Source of the DNA: Skermanella aerolata KACC 11604
Lineage (GTDB): Bacteria; Pseudomonadota; Alphaproteobacteria; Azospirillales; Azospirillaceae
NCBI RefSeq assembly: GCF_000936425.1
Contig: NZ_AVFK01000005.1
Location: 124,001-188,000, forward strand
Length of the DNA stretch: 64,000 bases
Direction of reading: 5' to 3'
In this document: positions 19,532 to 28,675 of the stretch, piece by piece
Layout: every line of letters starts with the position of its first letter
Numbering within the stretch: the first letter of the stretch is position 1
Position numbers and translations under genes: made by a program
The notes under the pieces: model-generated
What the model was told of the DNA's origin: nothing
Seen by the model: the letters and a program-made list of their open reading frames with translations, nothing else
The model's database searches: none

Positions 19532-20508
19532 GCTGCCACTCCTCCTGTTACCTGCAACGGATAGAAGCAGCGCGCGGCCCCGCTTTCATCCGGGAACAGC
19601 GGTACGCCTTCGCGACGGCACTTGTCCTGAGCGAACCGGCAGCGCGGGTTGAACAGGCAGCCGTTGGGACGGTCCGATATGCCGGGGACGACGCCGGGTA
19701 TGGTCGGCAGTCGGCGCTTGCCCAGCGCCCGCTCCGGCAGCGCGTCGAGCAGCGCTCCGGTATAGGGATGCTGCGGATGGGTGAACAGGTCGCGGGCGGA
19801 GCGCGTCTCGACCACCTGCCCCGCATACATGACGGAGACGCGGCGGGCGGTTTCCGCGACCACGCCCATATCGTGGGTGATCAGGATCAGCGCCATGCCG
19901 CGCTCCTTCTGGAGGTCCAGCAGAAGGTCCAGGATCTGCTTCTGGATCGTCACGTCGAGAGCGGTCGTCGGCTCGTCGGCGATCAGCAGGCGCGGGTTGC
20001 AGGAGATCGCCATGGCGATCATGACGCGCTGGTTCATGCCGCCGGAAAGCTGGTGCGGGAACGACGACAGCCGGCTTTCGGGCGCCGGGATGCCGACTTT
20101 CTCGAGCAGTTCGATGGCGCGGCGGCGGCGGTCGGACCGGCCCAGCTTCTCATGCACCTTCAGGCTTTCCATGATCTGGAAGCCGATGGTGAAGCACGGA
20201 TTGAGGCTGGTCATGGGTTCCTGGAACACCATGGCCACGTCCTTGCCGGTCAGATTGCGGCGCTGCCGCTCGGTCAGGGTGCGCAGGTCCCGCCCGTCGA
20301 ACTCCATCTTGTCGGCGACGACGCGGCCGTTGTTGGCGATCAGGCCCATGACGGCCAGCGAGGTCACACTCTTTCCGGAGCCGGACTCGCCGACGATGCC
20401 GAGGACTTCGCCCTCGTCCACCGTCAGGTCGATCCCGTCGACCGCGCGGAACTTGCCGGCGCGGGTCGAAAACTCGACGGAAAGGTTGCGGATATCAAGC
20501 AAAGGCAT
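19528..20508 (-). CDS. dppD: Dipeptide ABC transporter ATP-binding protein DppD
   Basis: A 326-residue ATPase with Walker A GESGSGKS, signature [14 protein letters not shown] and Walker [13 protein letters not shown]. Its C-terminus has the Cys-containing peptide-transporter extension ([14 protein letters not shown]). It pairs with DppF to drive dipeptide import. It lies 39 bases after dppC and overlaps dppF. Confidence 0.93.
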   Translation of the reverse strand: MPLLDIRNLSVEFSTRAGKFRAVDGIDLTVDEGEVLGIVGESGSGKSVTSLAVMGLIANNGRVVADKMEFDGRDLRTLTERQRRNLTGKDVAMVFQEPMTSLNPCFTIGFQIMESLKVHEKLGRSDRRRRAIELLEKVGIPAPESRLSSFPHQLSGGMNQRVMIAMAISCNPRLLIADEPTTALDVTIQKQILDLLLDLQKERGMALILITHDMGVVAETARRVSVMYAGQVVETRSARDLFTHPQHPYTGALLDALPERALGKRRLPTIPGVVPGISDRPNGCLFNPRCRFAQDKCRREGVPLFPDESGAARCFYPLQVTGGVAA

Positions 20509-20547
20509 GACAGCCCTTCATCAGGTATCGGGTTCCGTTGAACGAAC

Positions 20548-21465
20548 TCATCGCTTCAGCTTGGGGTCCAGCGCGTCGCGCAGCCCGTCGCCCAGCAGGT
20601 TGAAAGCCAGCACCGTGATCAGGATCGCTAGGCCGGGGAAGGTCACGACCCACCACGCCCGGCTGACGAACTCCCGCGCCGAAGCCAGCATGGTGCCCCA
20701 TTCGGGCGTCGGCGGCTGGGCGCCGAGGCCGAGGAAGCCCAAAGCCGCCGCGTCCAGGATCGCGGTGGAGAAGCCCAGCGTCGCCTGCACGATCAGCGGC
20801 GCCGTGCAGTTGGGCAGCACTGTGATGAACATCAGGCGCAGCACGCCGGCGCCGCTCACCTTGCTCGCCACCACGTAGTCCTTGGACAGTTCGGTGATGA
20901 CGGCGGCGCGGGTCAGGCGGGTGTAGTGCGGCAGCACGACCAGCGAGATCGCTATCATCGCGTTGGTGAGGCTGGGACCCAGGACGGCGACGATGACGAT
21001 GGCGAGCAGCAGCGACGGCAGCGCCAGCATGATGTCGCACAGGCGCATGATCAGGACATCGGTAACACCGCGCGCGAAGCCCGCGATCAGCCCCAGGACG
21101 ACGCCGACCGCCAGCGACAGGGTGACGACGATGGCGCCGATCAGCAGCGACAGGCGGGCGCCGTGGATGATGCGCGACAGGATGTCCCGGCCGACGTCGT
21201 CTGTCCCCATCAGGTACTGGAACGAGCCGCCTTCCGCCCAGAACGGCGGCTGGAGGATCGCGTCGCGGAACTGCTCGTTCGGCGAATAGGGTGCGATCAG
21301 GTCGGCGAAGACAGCCGCGAAGGTGACGATCAGGATCACCACCAACCCGGCGACTGCGCCCTTGTTCTGGGCGAAGTAGTGCCAGAACTCACCGAAGGCG
21401 GAGGGCGGCCGGGCTGTGGGGAGAGGTTCCCGTGGCGTGGCGTCGATCTGGGATTCGACGGTCAT
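20548..21465 (-). CDS. dppC: Dipeptide ABC transporter permease DppC
   Basis: 305 residues with an N-terminal OppC-type segment (TM at about 35-57) and a BPD_transp_1 core with about five more membrane helices. The EAA-like coupling loop (DYVVASKVSGAGVLRLMFITVLPN) contacts the ATPases. LMGTDDVGRDILSRIIHGARLSL is the typical OppC/DppC signature. It starts 2 bases after the dppB stop. Confidence 0.93.
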   Translation of the reverse strand: MTVESQIDATPREPLPTARPPSAFGEFWHYFAQNKGAVAGLVVILIVTFAAVFADLIAPYSPNEQFRDAILQPPFWAEGGSFQYLMGTDDVGRDILSRIIHGARLSLLIGAIVVTLSLAVGVVLGLIAGFARGVTDVLIMRLCDIMLALPSLLLAIVIVAVLGPSLTNAMIAISLVVLPHYTRLTRAAVITELSKDYVVASKVSGAGVLRLMFITVLPNCTAPLIVQATLGFSTAILDAAALGFLGLGAQPPTPEWGTMLASAREFVSRAWWVVTFPGLAILITVLAFNLLGDGLRDALDPKLKR

Positions 21466-21467
21466 GG

Positions 21468-22481
21468 TCAGTGCCCCCCATGGCGGATGCGCGGATTGAG
21501 AACGCCATAGGTCAGGTCGACCAGCAGGTTGACGATCATGATGACGGCGGCGACCAGCAGGACACCGCCCTGAAGCACGGGATAGTCACGGCGAGCGACG
21601 GATTCGATCAGCCACTTGCCGATGCCCGGCCACGCGAAGATGGTCTCGGTCAGGATGGCGCCGGCGAATAGGACGCCGACCTGAAGGCCGATGACGGTCA
21701 CGACGGGGATCAGCGCGTTGCGCAGCGCGTGCTGGGCCACGACCCGGAGGGGAGCCAGCCCCTTGGCACGGGCGGTACGGATGTAGTCCTCCCCCAGCAC
21801 CTCAAGCATCGACGAGCGCGTCATGCGTGCGATCACGGCGAGCGGGACGGTGCCGAGCACGATCGCGGGCAGGATCAGGTGCGACAGCGCCGAGCTGAAG
21901 GCCCCCTCCTCGTCCGACAGCAGGGCGTCGATCAGCATGAAGTTGGTGACCGGCTCGACCCAGTACATGACTGAGATGCGGCCCGAGACCGGCGTCCAGC
22001 CAAGGTTGACAGAGAACAGCAGGATCAGCAGCAGCGCCCACCAGAAGATCGGCATCGAATAGCCGGTCAAGCTGATGCCCATCAGGCTGTGGTCGAAGAT
22101 CGAGCCGCGCTTGACGGCCGCCAGGATGCCGAGCGGCAATCCAACGATCATGGCGAACAGGATCGCGCAGACCGACAGTTCGATGGTCGCCGGGAACAGC
22201 GTCATGAACTCGTCCAGCACCGGAGTCCTGGTCACGACGGAGTTGCCGAGATCCCCTTGGACCACGTTGAGGATGTAGTCGCCGTACTGGACCAGCAGGG
22301 GCTTATCCAGCCCCATGGCGGCCCGCAACTCGGCATGGCGTTCCGGAGAAATGCCGCGCTCGCCGGCCATCAGTTCGACCGGGTCGCCGGGGACCAGCCG
22401 GATCAGCGCGAAGGTCAGCAGTGTCACGCCGATGAATGTCGGAATGATCAGGCTGAACCGGGTCAGGAAAAAACGGAACAT
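21468..22481 (-). CDS. dppB: Dipeptide ABC transporter permease DppB
   Basis: 337 residues, opening with the OppB/DppB signature FFLTRFSLIIPTFIGVTLLTF and the RLVPGDPVELM loop. Six membrane segments follow, with a coupling loop (DYIRTARAKGLAPLRVVAQHALRN). It forms the pore with DppC. It is separated from dppA by 125 bases that contain a large REP-like palindrome, so expression is probably lower than that of the binding protein. Confidence 0.93.
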   Translation of the reverse strand: MFRFFLTRFSLIIPTFIGVTLLTFALIRLVPGDPVELMAGERGISPERHAELRAAMGLDKPLLVQYGDYILNVVQGDLGNSVVTRTPVLDEFMTLFPATIELSVCAILFAMIVGLPLGILAAVKRGSIFDHSLMGISLTGYSMPIFWWALLLILLFSVNLGWTPVSGRISVMYWVEPVTNFMLIDALLSDEEGAFSSALSHLILPAIVLGTVPLAVIARMTRSSMLEVLGEDYIRTARAKGLAPLRVVAQHALRNALIPVVTVIGLQVGVLFAGAILTETIFAWPGIGKWLIESVARRDYPVLQGGVLLVAAVIMIVNLLVDLTYGVLNPRIRHGGH

Positions 22482-22518
22482 GGTCAGCTTTTAGGTTACG
22501 GAAAAGCCGGGGCGTCAA

Positions 22519-22581
22519 GTTGTTGGGCCACGACCCAACCTACAAAGCGGATGCCCGTAGGTTGGGCCGTGGCCCAACAAC
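22519..22581 (-). repeat. REP-like palindrome between dppA and dppB
   Basis: Two 25-base arms (22519-22543 and 22557-22581) are inverted with one mismatch around a 13-base loop. Each arm carries GTTGGGCC-type blocks. In the minus-strand (dpp) transcript the mismatch is a G-U wobble, so the RNA stem is fully paired; in the plus-strand transcript it is A-C. The GTAGGTTGGG...CCCAAC wording resembles dispersed REP-like elements common in proteobacteria. The likely role is stabilising dppA mRNA and attenuating dppBCDF. Confidence 0.8.
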
Positions 22582-22606
22582 ATCTCTTGAACGTTGCTAG
22601 TTGCTG

Positions 22607-24199
22607 CTAGTTGATGTCCACGCCGTAGAAGATATGGCCGCCGAACGGATCGATCTTGTAATTCTTGACCTCTTTCCGGATCGGCTCGTAGACGACGGAG
22701 TGAGCCACCGTCAGCCAGGGCGCCTGCTCCTTGAACACGACCTGGGCCTGTTCGTAGAACTTGGTGCGCTCGGCCACGTCGGGCGTCCGCTTCGCCTTGA
22801 TCAGCAACTCGTTGAACGGCTGGTAGCAGAAGCGGGCACGGTTGGCGCTGCCGACGGCTTCGCAGCCGAGCAGGACGTACAGGAAGTTATCAGGATCGCC
22901 GTTGTCGCCCGTCCAGCCCATCAGCATGGTCTGGTGTTCGCCGTCCTTGGTGCGGCGCAGGTACTCGCCCCACTCGTAGCTGACGATCTTCACCTTCACA
23001 CCGATCTTGGCCCAGTCGGCCTGGACCATTTCGGCCATGCGGCGGGCGTTGGGGTTGTAGGGACGCTGGACCGGCATCGCCCACAGGTCGGTCTCGAATC
23101 CGTTCGGGAAGCCGGCATCCGCCAGCAGCTTGCGGGCCGCTTCCGGATCGTACTTGGTGTCCTCGACCTTGTCGTTATACGACCAGATCGTCGGCGGGAT
23201 CGGGTTCTTGGCCTTCTTGCCGGCGCCCTGGTAGACCGCCTCGATGATGGCGTCGCGGTTGACCGCCATGCTCAGGGCCTGACGGACCTTGACGTCGGTG
23301 AAGGGAGCCTTCTCGGTGTTGAAGGCGAGGTAGCCGACGTTCAGGCCTTCCTGCGACATCAGGTTGATCGTCGGGTCGGTCTTCATCGCCGCCAGATCAG
23401 CCGGGTTCGGATAGGCCATCACGTGGCACTCGCCCGCCTTCAGCTTGGCGTAGCGGACCGAAGCGTCCGGCGTGATCGAGAAGACGAGGGTGTCGATCGG
23501 AGCCTTGCCGCCCCAATAGGCTTCGTTGGCCCGGTAGCGGATGACGGCGTCCTTCTGGTAGCCGACGAACTGGAAAGGTCCCGTTCCGATCGGCTCCTGG
23601 TCCACCTTGGTCTGGGTGCCGGCCTTTGCCATCTGGTCGGCGTACTCGGCCGACTGGACCGACATGAAGTCCATCGCGAGGTTGGCGAGGAAAGGCGCTT
23701 CCGGCTCGTTCAGGGTGATCTTGACGGTATAGTCGTCCACCGCCTCGATGCTTTTCAGCAGCTTGGGCATGTCCATGCTGTTGAAATACTCGTACGCGCC
23801 GCCGGAAACGGTGTGATACGGGTTGTCGCTCTTCCATTGGCGCTCGAACGTGAAGATGATGTCCTGAGCGTTGAAGTCGCGGGTCGGCTTGAAGGTCTTC
23901 GATGTGTGGAACTTGACGCCCTTCCGCAGCTTGAAGGTGTATTCCAGACCTTCCTCCGACACGCTCCAGGACTCCGCCAAGCCCGGCACGATCTTGGTCG
24001 TCCCGCGCTCGAACTGGACCAGCTTGTCGAACACCTGCCGGGACGTGGCATCAAAAGTCGTTCCTGCGGTGAAAAAAGCAGGATTGAAACCCTCCGGGCT
24101 GCCCTCGGAGCAATAAACGAGTGTCTTAGCCGCGAGCGGTGAAGCGAAGCCCGCCGCGATAGCCAGCCCGAAAGCAGCCCCGCGCAGTGCATGATGCAT
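22607..24199 (-). CDS. dppA: Periplasmic dipeptide-binding protein DppA
   Basis: A 530-residue SBP_bac_5 family protein. It has a Sec signal peptide (to about residue 24, SPLAAK), then KTLVYCSEGSPEGFNPAFFT, which I recognise as close to the mature N-terminus of E. coli DppA. It captures di- or short peptides (possibly also haem or ALA, as E. coli DppA can) and hands them to DppBC. The start has an excellent CAGGAGG ribosome site. It is the first gene of the operon. Confidence 0.94.
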   Translation of the reverse strand: MHHALRGAAFGLAIAAGFASPLAAKTLVYCSEGSPEGFNPAFFTAGTTFDATSRQVFDKLVQFERGTTKIVPGLAESWSVSEEGLEYTFKLRKGVKFHTSKTFKPTRDFNAQDIIFTFERQWKSDNPYHTVSGGAYEYFNSMDMPKLLKSIEAVDDYTVKITLNEPEAPFLANLAMDFMSVQSAEYADQMAKAGTQTKVDQEPIGTGPFQFVGYQKDAVIRYRANEAYWGGKAPIDTLVFSITPDASVRYAKLKAGECHVMAYPNPADLAAMKTDPTINLMSQEGLNVGYLAFNTEKAPFTDVKVRQALSMAVNRDAIIEAVYQGAGKKAKNPIPPTIWSYNDKVEDTKYDPEAARKLLADAGFPNGFETDLWAMPVQRPYNPNARRMAEMVQADWAKIGVKVKIVSYEWGEYLRRTKDGEHQTMLMGWTGDNGDPDNFLYVLLGCEAVGSANRARFCYQPFNELLIKAKRTPDVAERTKFYEQAQVVFKEQAPWLTVAHSVVYEPIRKEVKNYKIDPFGGHIFYGVDIN

Positions 24200-24335
24200 T
24201 ATAAGCCTCCTGTAAGGGTCTTTTCTTGTCAGCTCTTTTGGCCATCATTTAAGACGCGCCGAAACGCCACAAGCCGTAGAATAACCTTACCGGGAGCTTA
24301 ACTGTCAATGTCCGGCGATAGTTTCAAATAGTAAT

Positions 24336-25928
24336 TTACCGTCTTGCCCCGATCGGCCGCGCCAGCATCGCTTCCATCGCGTTGCGGAGGTGCTCCGGAC
24401 CGAAAGGCTTGACCAGCACGGACACGTCGGCTCCCGTCAGCTCCGCCGTACGTTCACGGGCACTGTCGGACGTCATCAGGATCGCCGGCACCTCCGCTAC
24501 CATCTGGCGCCGGATTTCCGCCAATACCTCCAAGCCCGAATGCCCGCCGTTCAGGCGAAGTTCCGCCATCACCAGATCGGGAGCGGGCTGATCCTTCATG
24601 CCTATCGATGCCAGCGCGCGCGCCCCGCTGGACGCGCTCAGCACGCGGCAATCCCAGCTTTCGAGAACGGACCGGATCGCCATCAGCTGCACGGGATCGT
24701 CTTCGATCACGAGGACCGAAACGGGTGCCGCGGAATTGCCGTTCGCTTCAGAGACTTCCCGGTGTGCCGGCAACGTCACTGAAAATACCGATCCCCTGCC
24801 GGGAACGGACCGCACTGCGATGGAGTGGCCGAGCAGGTTGGCGATCCGCTCGACGATGGCAAGTCCCAACCCCAGGCCACGGCCCCGATCGCGCGATCCC
24901 GGACCGGGGATCTGGGTGAATTCCTCGAAGATGGCGGCCTGCCGGTCTTCCGGGATGCCATAGCCGGTGTCCCACACCTCTATCCTGATCCGGTTGCCGC
25001 GCCGCCGGCAGCCGACCATGACACTGCCCTTGGCGGTGAAGCGGATCGCGTTGCCGATAAGGTGGCGCAGCATCCGCTCCAGCAGTGCGGGATCGGTCGT
25101 GACGACGGCGCCGCACTGCATGAAGCGCAGGCGCAGTCCCTTTGCGACGGCGGGTCCGTCGAACTCGCGGATCAATTTCTCCAGTACGTCGTTCACCGGC
25201 ACCTGGACGACAGCCGGACGGACGTTGCCGGCCTCCAGCGACGACAGTTCCAGCAAAGACGTGAGAAGCGTTTCGCCCGACTGAACCGCTTCCTGGATGC
25301 GGGTTACCAGCGACTGCTGCGACGGATCGCTGACCTTGGATTGCAGCAGGTGGAGGAACAGGTGGATCGCCTGGAAGGGCTGGCGCAGATCATGGTTGGC
25401 GGCAGACAGGAACCGGGATTTCGACCGCGTCGCACGCTCCGCTTCGGCACGCGCCGCCGCCAGCTGTCCGTCCGATGCGACGCGGCTGGCGATGTCGGTG
25501 CCGATCAGTCCGGCGATCCGGCTTATGCTCTCCCGCGCATCGGCGATCCGCCCGTCGTCGTCCGACTTCCCGAAGGACGGCCCGAAGACCCACAGGCTGC
25601 CCAGCCGCTCGCCGTCCGGATCGGCGACCGGCACGCCGGCCAGAACCCGGTATCCCGCCAAGTCCTGTCCCGATACCTGATCGTCCGCGGCGTCTTCGTC
25701 CAGCAGCCTGTCCCAATCGGCGATGGAGCGGCCCAAGGTCTGGATATCCTCGTCCGCTCCATCCATGCCTAAACCGGTAGCGGCCGCGACACCGGCAGAG
25801 TCGTTGCCGGCTATCCAAAGTACCGCCGCCCGCGCATTCATCACCTGCGCAGCCAGTTCGACGAAGCCGACAAGGGAATGGTGGAAAGCCTTACCGGTCT
25901 TTGCCACGCCCCCATTATCCATTTGCAT
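24336..25928 (-). CDS. Hybrid histidine kinase with atypical receiver
   Basis: A 530-residue soluble protein. A GAF-like domain (about 10-150) is followed by a coiled coil, HisKA with AANHDLRQPFQA (His179), HATPase (N box GNAIRFTAKG, G boxes DTGYGIPE and GLGLGLAIV) and a C-terminal receiver (about 405-525). The receiver keeps the acidic pair (VIEDDPVQ), the Thr/Ser (MTSD) and the Lys (VKPFG). The phospho-acceptor Asp, however, is Glu456 (DLVMAELRL where DLVxADxRL is usual). It therefore cannot be phosphorylated in the standard way and may mimic a constitutive active state. It lies 136 bases upstream of dppA on the same strand. Confidence 0.88.
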   Translation of the reverse strand: MQMDNGGVAKTGKAFHHSLVGFVELAAQVMNARAAVLWIAGNDSAGVAAATGLGMDGADEDIQTLGRSIADWDRLLDEDAADDQVSGQDLAGYRVLAGVPVADPDGERLGSLWVFGPSFGKSDDDGRIADARESISRIAGLIGTDIASRVASDGQLAAARAEAERATRSKSRFLSAANHDLRQPFQAIHLFLHLLQSKVSDPSQQSLVTRIQEAVQSGETLLTSLLELSSLEAGNVRPAVVQVPVNDVLEKLIREFDGPAVAKGLRLRFMQCGAVVTTDPALLERMLRHLIGNAIRFTAKGSVMVGCRRRGNRIRIEVWDTGYGIPEDRQAAIFEEFTQIPGPGSRDRGRGLGLGLAIVERIANLLGHSIAVRSVPGRGSVFSVTLPAHREVSEANGNSAAPVSVLVIEDDPVQLMAIRSVLESWDCRVLSASSGARALASIGMKDQPAPDLVMAELRLNGGHSGLEVLAEIRRQMVAEVPAILMTSDSARERTAELTGADVSVLVKPFGPEHLRNAMEAMLARPIGARR

Positions 25929-26068
25929 ATCCGGGAAACTATCTTTGTTGCCGATCCTACCCGATTTAGCCTAACACGCATCATCGTTGGGAGCAGCACC
26001 GGAATATGCCCATACGGTTGAGGGACGCTATACTTTAGGTCCAGACACTCGACAGGTCCGGGCGGAGG

Positions 26069-26578
26069 TCAGGCGGCTTGACCAGGCCGCTTATACTCGA
26101 TCCCGTTTCCGTCCGGCGCCGGCTTGTCCGGCATCTTCGGTTGAGGCAGGGCATAGAAGCGCGGTTCGCTCCGGTCCCAGCTCGGCTCGAATGGCAGGCG
26201 CATCATGGCGGTGCTGCCGTCGCGCTGAGCATCGCGCATCGCCTGCTGAAGCTGCTCGGCGGTGTTGCGGTCCCAGGGAATGCGGTAGAGGTTGGGGACC
26301 TGCCCCCACTGAAGGGTCAGGTAGATCGCTTCACCCTCGACATAGGATGCGCTCAGGATCGAAGCCTCCTGCACGTGGGCGCCGAGCCATTCCAGGCTGA
26401 CCGGCTTGGCGCGTCCCAGCAGCGATGCGGGAGCGGCATAGGCGGCAGGAAGCAGCAAGGCGAAGAGTGCGAGGATCAAGGCCCTGGCAAGGCGGGAGTG
26501 GGTCCAGCGCAATGCCACCAGAACAAGCATCAGACTGACGGACGCGACGAAGACGAACAGGTAAGTCAAGTTTTCCAT
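26069..26578 (-). CDS. Two-TM membrane protein of unknown function
   Basis: A 169-residue protein with two N-terminal hydrophobic segments (about 5-24 and 31-50) and a soluble C-terminal domain of about 115 residues that ends in a Pro/Lys-rich tail. I recognise no family. It is the third gene of a minus-strand cluster with a MotA/TolQ-like protein and a TolR/ExbD-like protein, 97 bases after the latter, so it may be an accessory subunit of that complex. Confidence 0.72.
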   Translation of the reverse strand: MENLTYLFVFVASVSLMLVLVALRWTHSRLARALILALFALLLPAAYAAPASLLGRAKPVSLEWLGAHVQEASILSASYVEGEAIYLTLQWGQVPNLYRIPWDRNTAEQLQQAMRDAQRDGSTAMMRLPFEPSWDRSEPRFYALPQPKMPDKPAPDGNGIEYKRPGQAA

Positions 26579-26675
26579 GTCGGGTTCCTGACGAGGTCGA
26601 GTGTCGGTTCAGCGTCTCAACGAATGCCCCATGAGTTTTGTTTAGGTACGTTTTTTCTTAAAACAGTCTTTCTCT

Positions 26676-27281
26676 TCAGTAAGTCTTTGCCGATCGCAGC
26701 GGTTTGAACACGCTGTTCATACTATTTGGTACGAGTTCGCCTTTCTCGGTCAAACTGAACCGGAAAGCGGTTAGTTCCTGCCCCTCCCGGTCAAGTCTTA
26801 CCGTGGTCGCCGCGATCGGCCGGGCTCCGGCCTCGTTGTCGGTCTTCACCCGCACCACGACCCGCACATTGATAGGGTAAGTGTTTTCGAGGTTCCGGAA
26901 CAGATGGACGTTAACCGTGTATTCGCCAGGAGGAATGCCGCGGCTGAAGGATGTCTCGAAATTGACATCGGTCGGATCTGCGTGACTGCCGAGATCGTCG
27001 CGCAGAAGGTTGAAGATCAGCCCGCTCTTGTTGGAGTAGCCGACCGGCACGTCGCCGGGCGCCTGCACCCAAAGATCCACGTCGGTGCGCAGCTTGTCGT
27101 CCCAGCGCATCTCGGCGATCACGTTGCCGGGAGGATCGGTCGAGCCCTCCCCCTGTTTGGCTTTCGGGTTGATGTGCGGCAGCAGCAGCACCGTGATGAA
27201 GACGAAGCCCGCCAGTGCCAGGAGGATCACGTCCCGGAAGACCGTGCCGCTGTCGTCGCCGCTGTCCCATGGATCATGCAT
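26676..27281 (-). CDS. ExbD/TolR/MotB-like stator with YfaP-like domain
   Basis: A 201-residue protein: a short acidic N-terminus, one membrane helix (about 16-37, FRDVILLALAGFVFITVLLL), then a periplasmic domain. Asp17 at the cytoplasmic end of the helix sits where ExbD, TolR and MotB keep their proton-carrying Asp. The C-terminal domain (WDDKLRTDVDLWVQAPG, GYSNKSG, IPPGEYTVNVHLF) resembles the YfaP/DUF2135 group, not the usual ExbD or OmpA-like domains. The gene overlaps the end of the MotA/TolQ-like gene by 8 bases, which supports a complex. The stator assignment is inference from position, topology and one residue. Confidence 0.68.
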   Translation of the reverse strand: MHDPWDSGDDSGTVFRDVILLALAGFVFITVLLLPHINPKAKQGEGSTDPPGNVIAEMRWDDKLRTDVDLWVQAPGDVPVGYSNKSGLIFNLLRDDLGSHADPTDVNFETSFSRGIPPGEYTVNVHLFRNLENTYPINVRVVVRVKTDNEAGARPIAATTVRLDREGQELTAFRFSLTEKGELVPNSMNSVFKPLRSAKTY

Positions 27282-27879
27282 GGCCGGCGTCGATCAGTGC
27301 TGCGGCGAGATTGGCTGTACCGGTGGCGAGGAGCTGATAGTTCGCCGCGAGCCACAGGTTGAGCACCGAGCCGACCAGGGTCGTGTAGAGCGCTATGCCC
27401 ATGCCTTCGATCAGCGAGCCGACGATGCCGCCGATGGCGTTGACGTCGCCGGCGCTCTGTGCGTTGACGTTCGCCAGCGCCACGATGAACCCCACGACGG
27501 TGCCGACAAGACCCAGCAGGACCAGTACGTTGGCCAAGTGACGGATGAAGGCGATCCGGGAAAACAGCCGCAGTTCCAGCGCGCGGGTGGCGCTGCTTCC
27601 GCCGGTTTCCAGGGCACGGCGGTAAGCGGACAGCCTGCCGCCCTCTTCCAGCGAACCTTTGCCGTTCCTGAGGTTGTCCAGTTCCTGCGTGACCTTGTTG
27701 ATGCGCCATCCGCTGGCGATCAGGCCCACGAGGAAGATCGCGAAGATCAGGACGCTGATGCCGCTGCTGTCGGCGACCAGGATCCGGTTTACCCAACCGT
27801 TTACCCATACAAGGAAAAGTCCGGCGACGCCGACCATGTTCAAAGCGACGAATCGGCTCCACAATAACCAGTGGTGCAT
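27274..27879 (-). CDS. MotA/TolQ/ExbB family proton-channel protein
   Basis: 201 residues with four predicted membrane helices (about 8-28, 40-58, 112-136 and 150-178) and a cytoplasmic loop between helices 2 and 3, which is the MotA/ExbB superfamily topology. LVLLGLVGTVVGFIVAL and GMGIALYTTLVGSVLN match the conserved helix 3/4 motifs, including the Thr pair lining the proton path. ATG 27879 is chosen for its GGAGGGGG ribosome site; ATG 27912 is further upstream. Such proteins form pentamers that use the proton-motive force to drive a stator dimer. It is the first gene of a three-gene operon and is not flanked by tol, exb or flagellar genes. Confidence 0.85.
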   Translation of the reverse strand: MHHWLLWSRFVALNMVGVAGLFLVWVNGWVNRILVADSSGISVLIFAIFLVGLIASGWRINKVTQELDNLRNGKGSLEEGGRLSAYRRALETGGSSATRALELRLFSRIAFIRHLANVLVLLGLVGTVVGFIVALANVNAQSAGDVNAIGGIVGSLIEGMGIALYTTLVGSVLNLWLAANYQLLATGTANLAAALIDAGHA

Positions 27880-28139
27880 GCGCAACCCCCTCCATGATTG
27901 GAATTGAGGCACGACGGGGTCACTCGGGTTGCGGACTTTGTTTTAAGCGGTTCAGGCGCCGCGACTAGTCCGTCCGATCGAAAGTACAGACCTGGGCCGT
28001 CACACCAGCAACGGAATGGATGGATGAAAGTTCCTGGGAACTATCGGGCGGAACCTCCGGTTGGGAGCGCGCAAGACCGGACGGCGTCGCCGGAGACGCC
28101 TGTCCGGGACAACCATCCGATACACGAATGGAGAAGACG

Positions 28140-28568
28140 ATGAAGATCCGGGACCTGATGACCACGGACATCGAACTTGTCCATCCCGACACGCTGCTCC
28201 GCGACGCCGCGCGGAAGATGCGCGACGCCGATACCGGCTTCCTGCCGGTAGGCCAGGACGACCGCTTGGTCGGCACGCTGACGGATCGCGACATCACGAT
28301 CCGCGCGGTCGCCGAAGGCCACGATCCCAAGGTGGTGCGCGTTCGCGAAGCGATGGGTGAGGGGCTGGTCTACTGCTTCGAGGACCAGGACAGCAGCGAA
28401 GCCGCCGAGTTGATGGCCAACAACGATATCCGCCGCCTGCCCGTGCTGAACAGCGAAAAGCGGCTGGTCGGCATCGTTTCACTCGGCGATCTGGCGGCCA
28501 GGACCGGCGACGACGATATCGTCGGCCAGACGGTGCAGGACATATCCAGTTCACCATCCAACACCTAA
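28140..28568 (+). CDS. CBS-domain protein
   Basis: A 142-residue protein made almost entirely of two CBS motifs forming one Bateman module (about 7-62 and 72-130). The repeated D-G-x-L-V-G-T/I-V pattern is seen as DDRLVGTLTDRDI and EKRLVGIVSLGDLA. Such modules bind adenine nucleotides and act as energy sensors, often for a partner protein. ATG 28140 is preceded by GGAGAAG; longer starts to 28020 are in frame but lack support. It is monocistronic, with a terminator-like hairpin at 28597-28619. The partner is unknown. Confidence 0.88.
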   Translation: MKIRDLMTTDIELVHPDTLLRDAARKMRDADTGFLPVGQDDRLVGTLTDRDITIRAVAEGHDPKVVRVREAMGEGLVYCFEDQDSSEAAELMANNDIRRLPVLNSEKRLVGIVSLGDLAARTGDDDIVGQTVQDISSSPSNT

Positions 28569-28596
28569 CGAGACAGCATAGGCCAATTTGCATACG

Positions 28597-28622
28597 ATTT
28601 CGGGCGAAATGCCCGAAATTTG
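28597..28622 (+). terminator. Terminator-like hairpin after the CBS gene
   Basis: Perfect 9-bp arms (ATTTCGGGC at 28597-28605 and GCCCGAAAT at 28611-28619), a 5-base loop and a short T run. It lies 29 bases after the stop. Confidence 0.7.
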
Positions 28623-28675
28623 ACCTGATGCTTGTAATTTAGGCGCTTCATTCGAGGCATACCTCGGAATGATAA

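Noticed and set aside
22601-24142. 513-codon plus-strand frame opposite dppA
   Set aside because: The minus strand encodes an unmistakable DppA with a signal peptide and a strong ribosome site.
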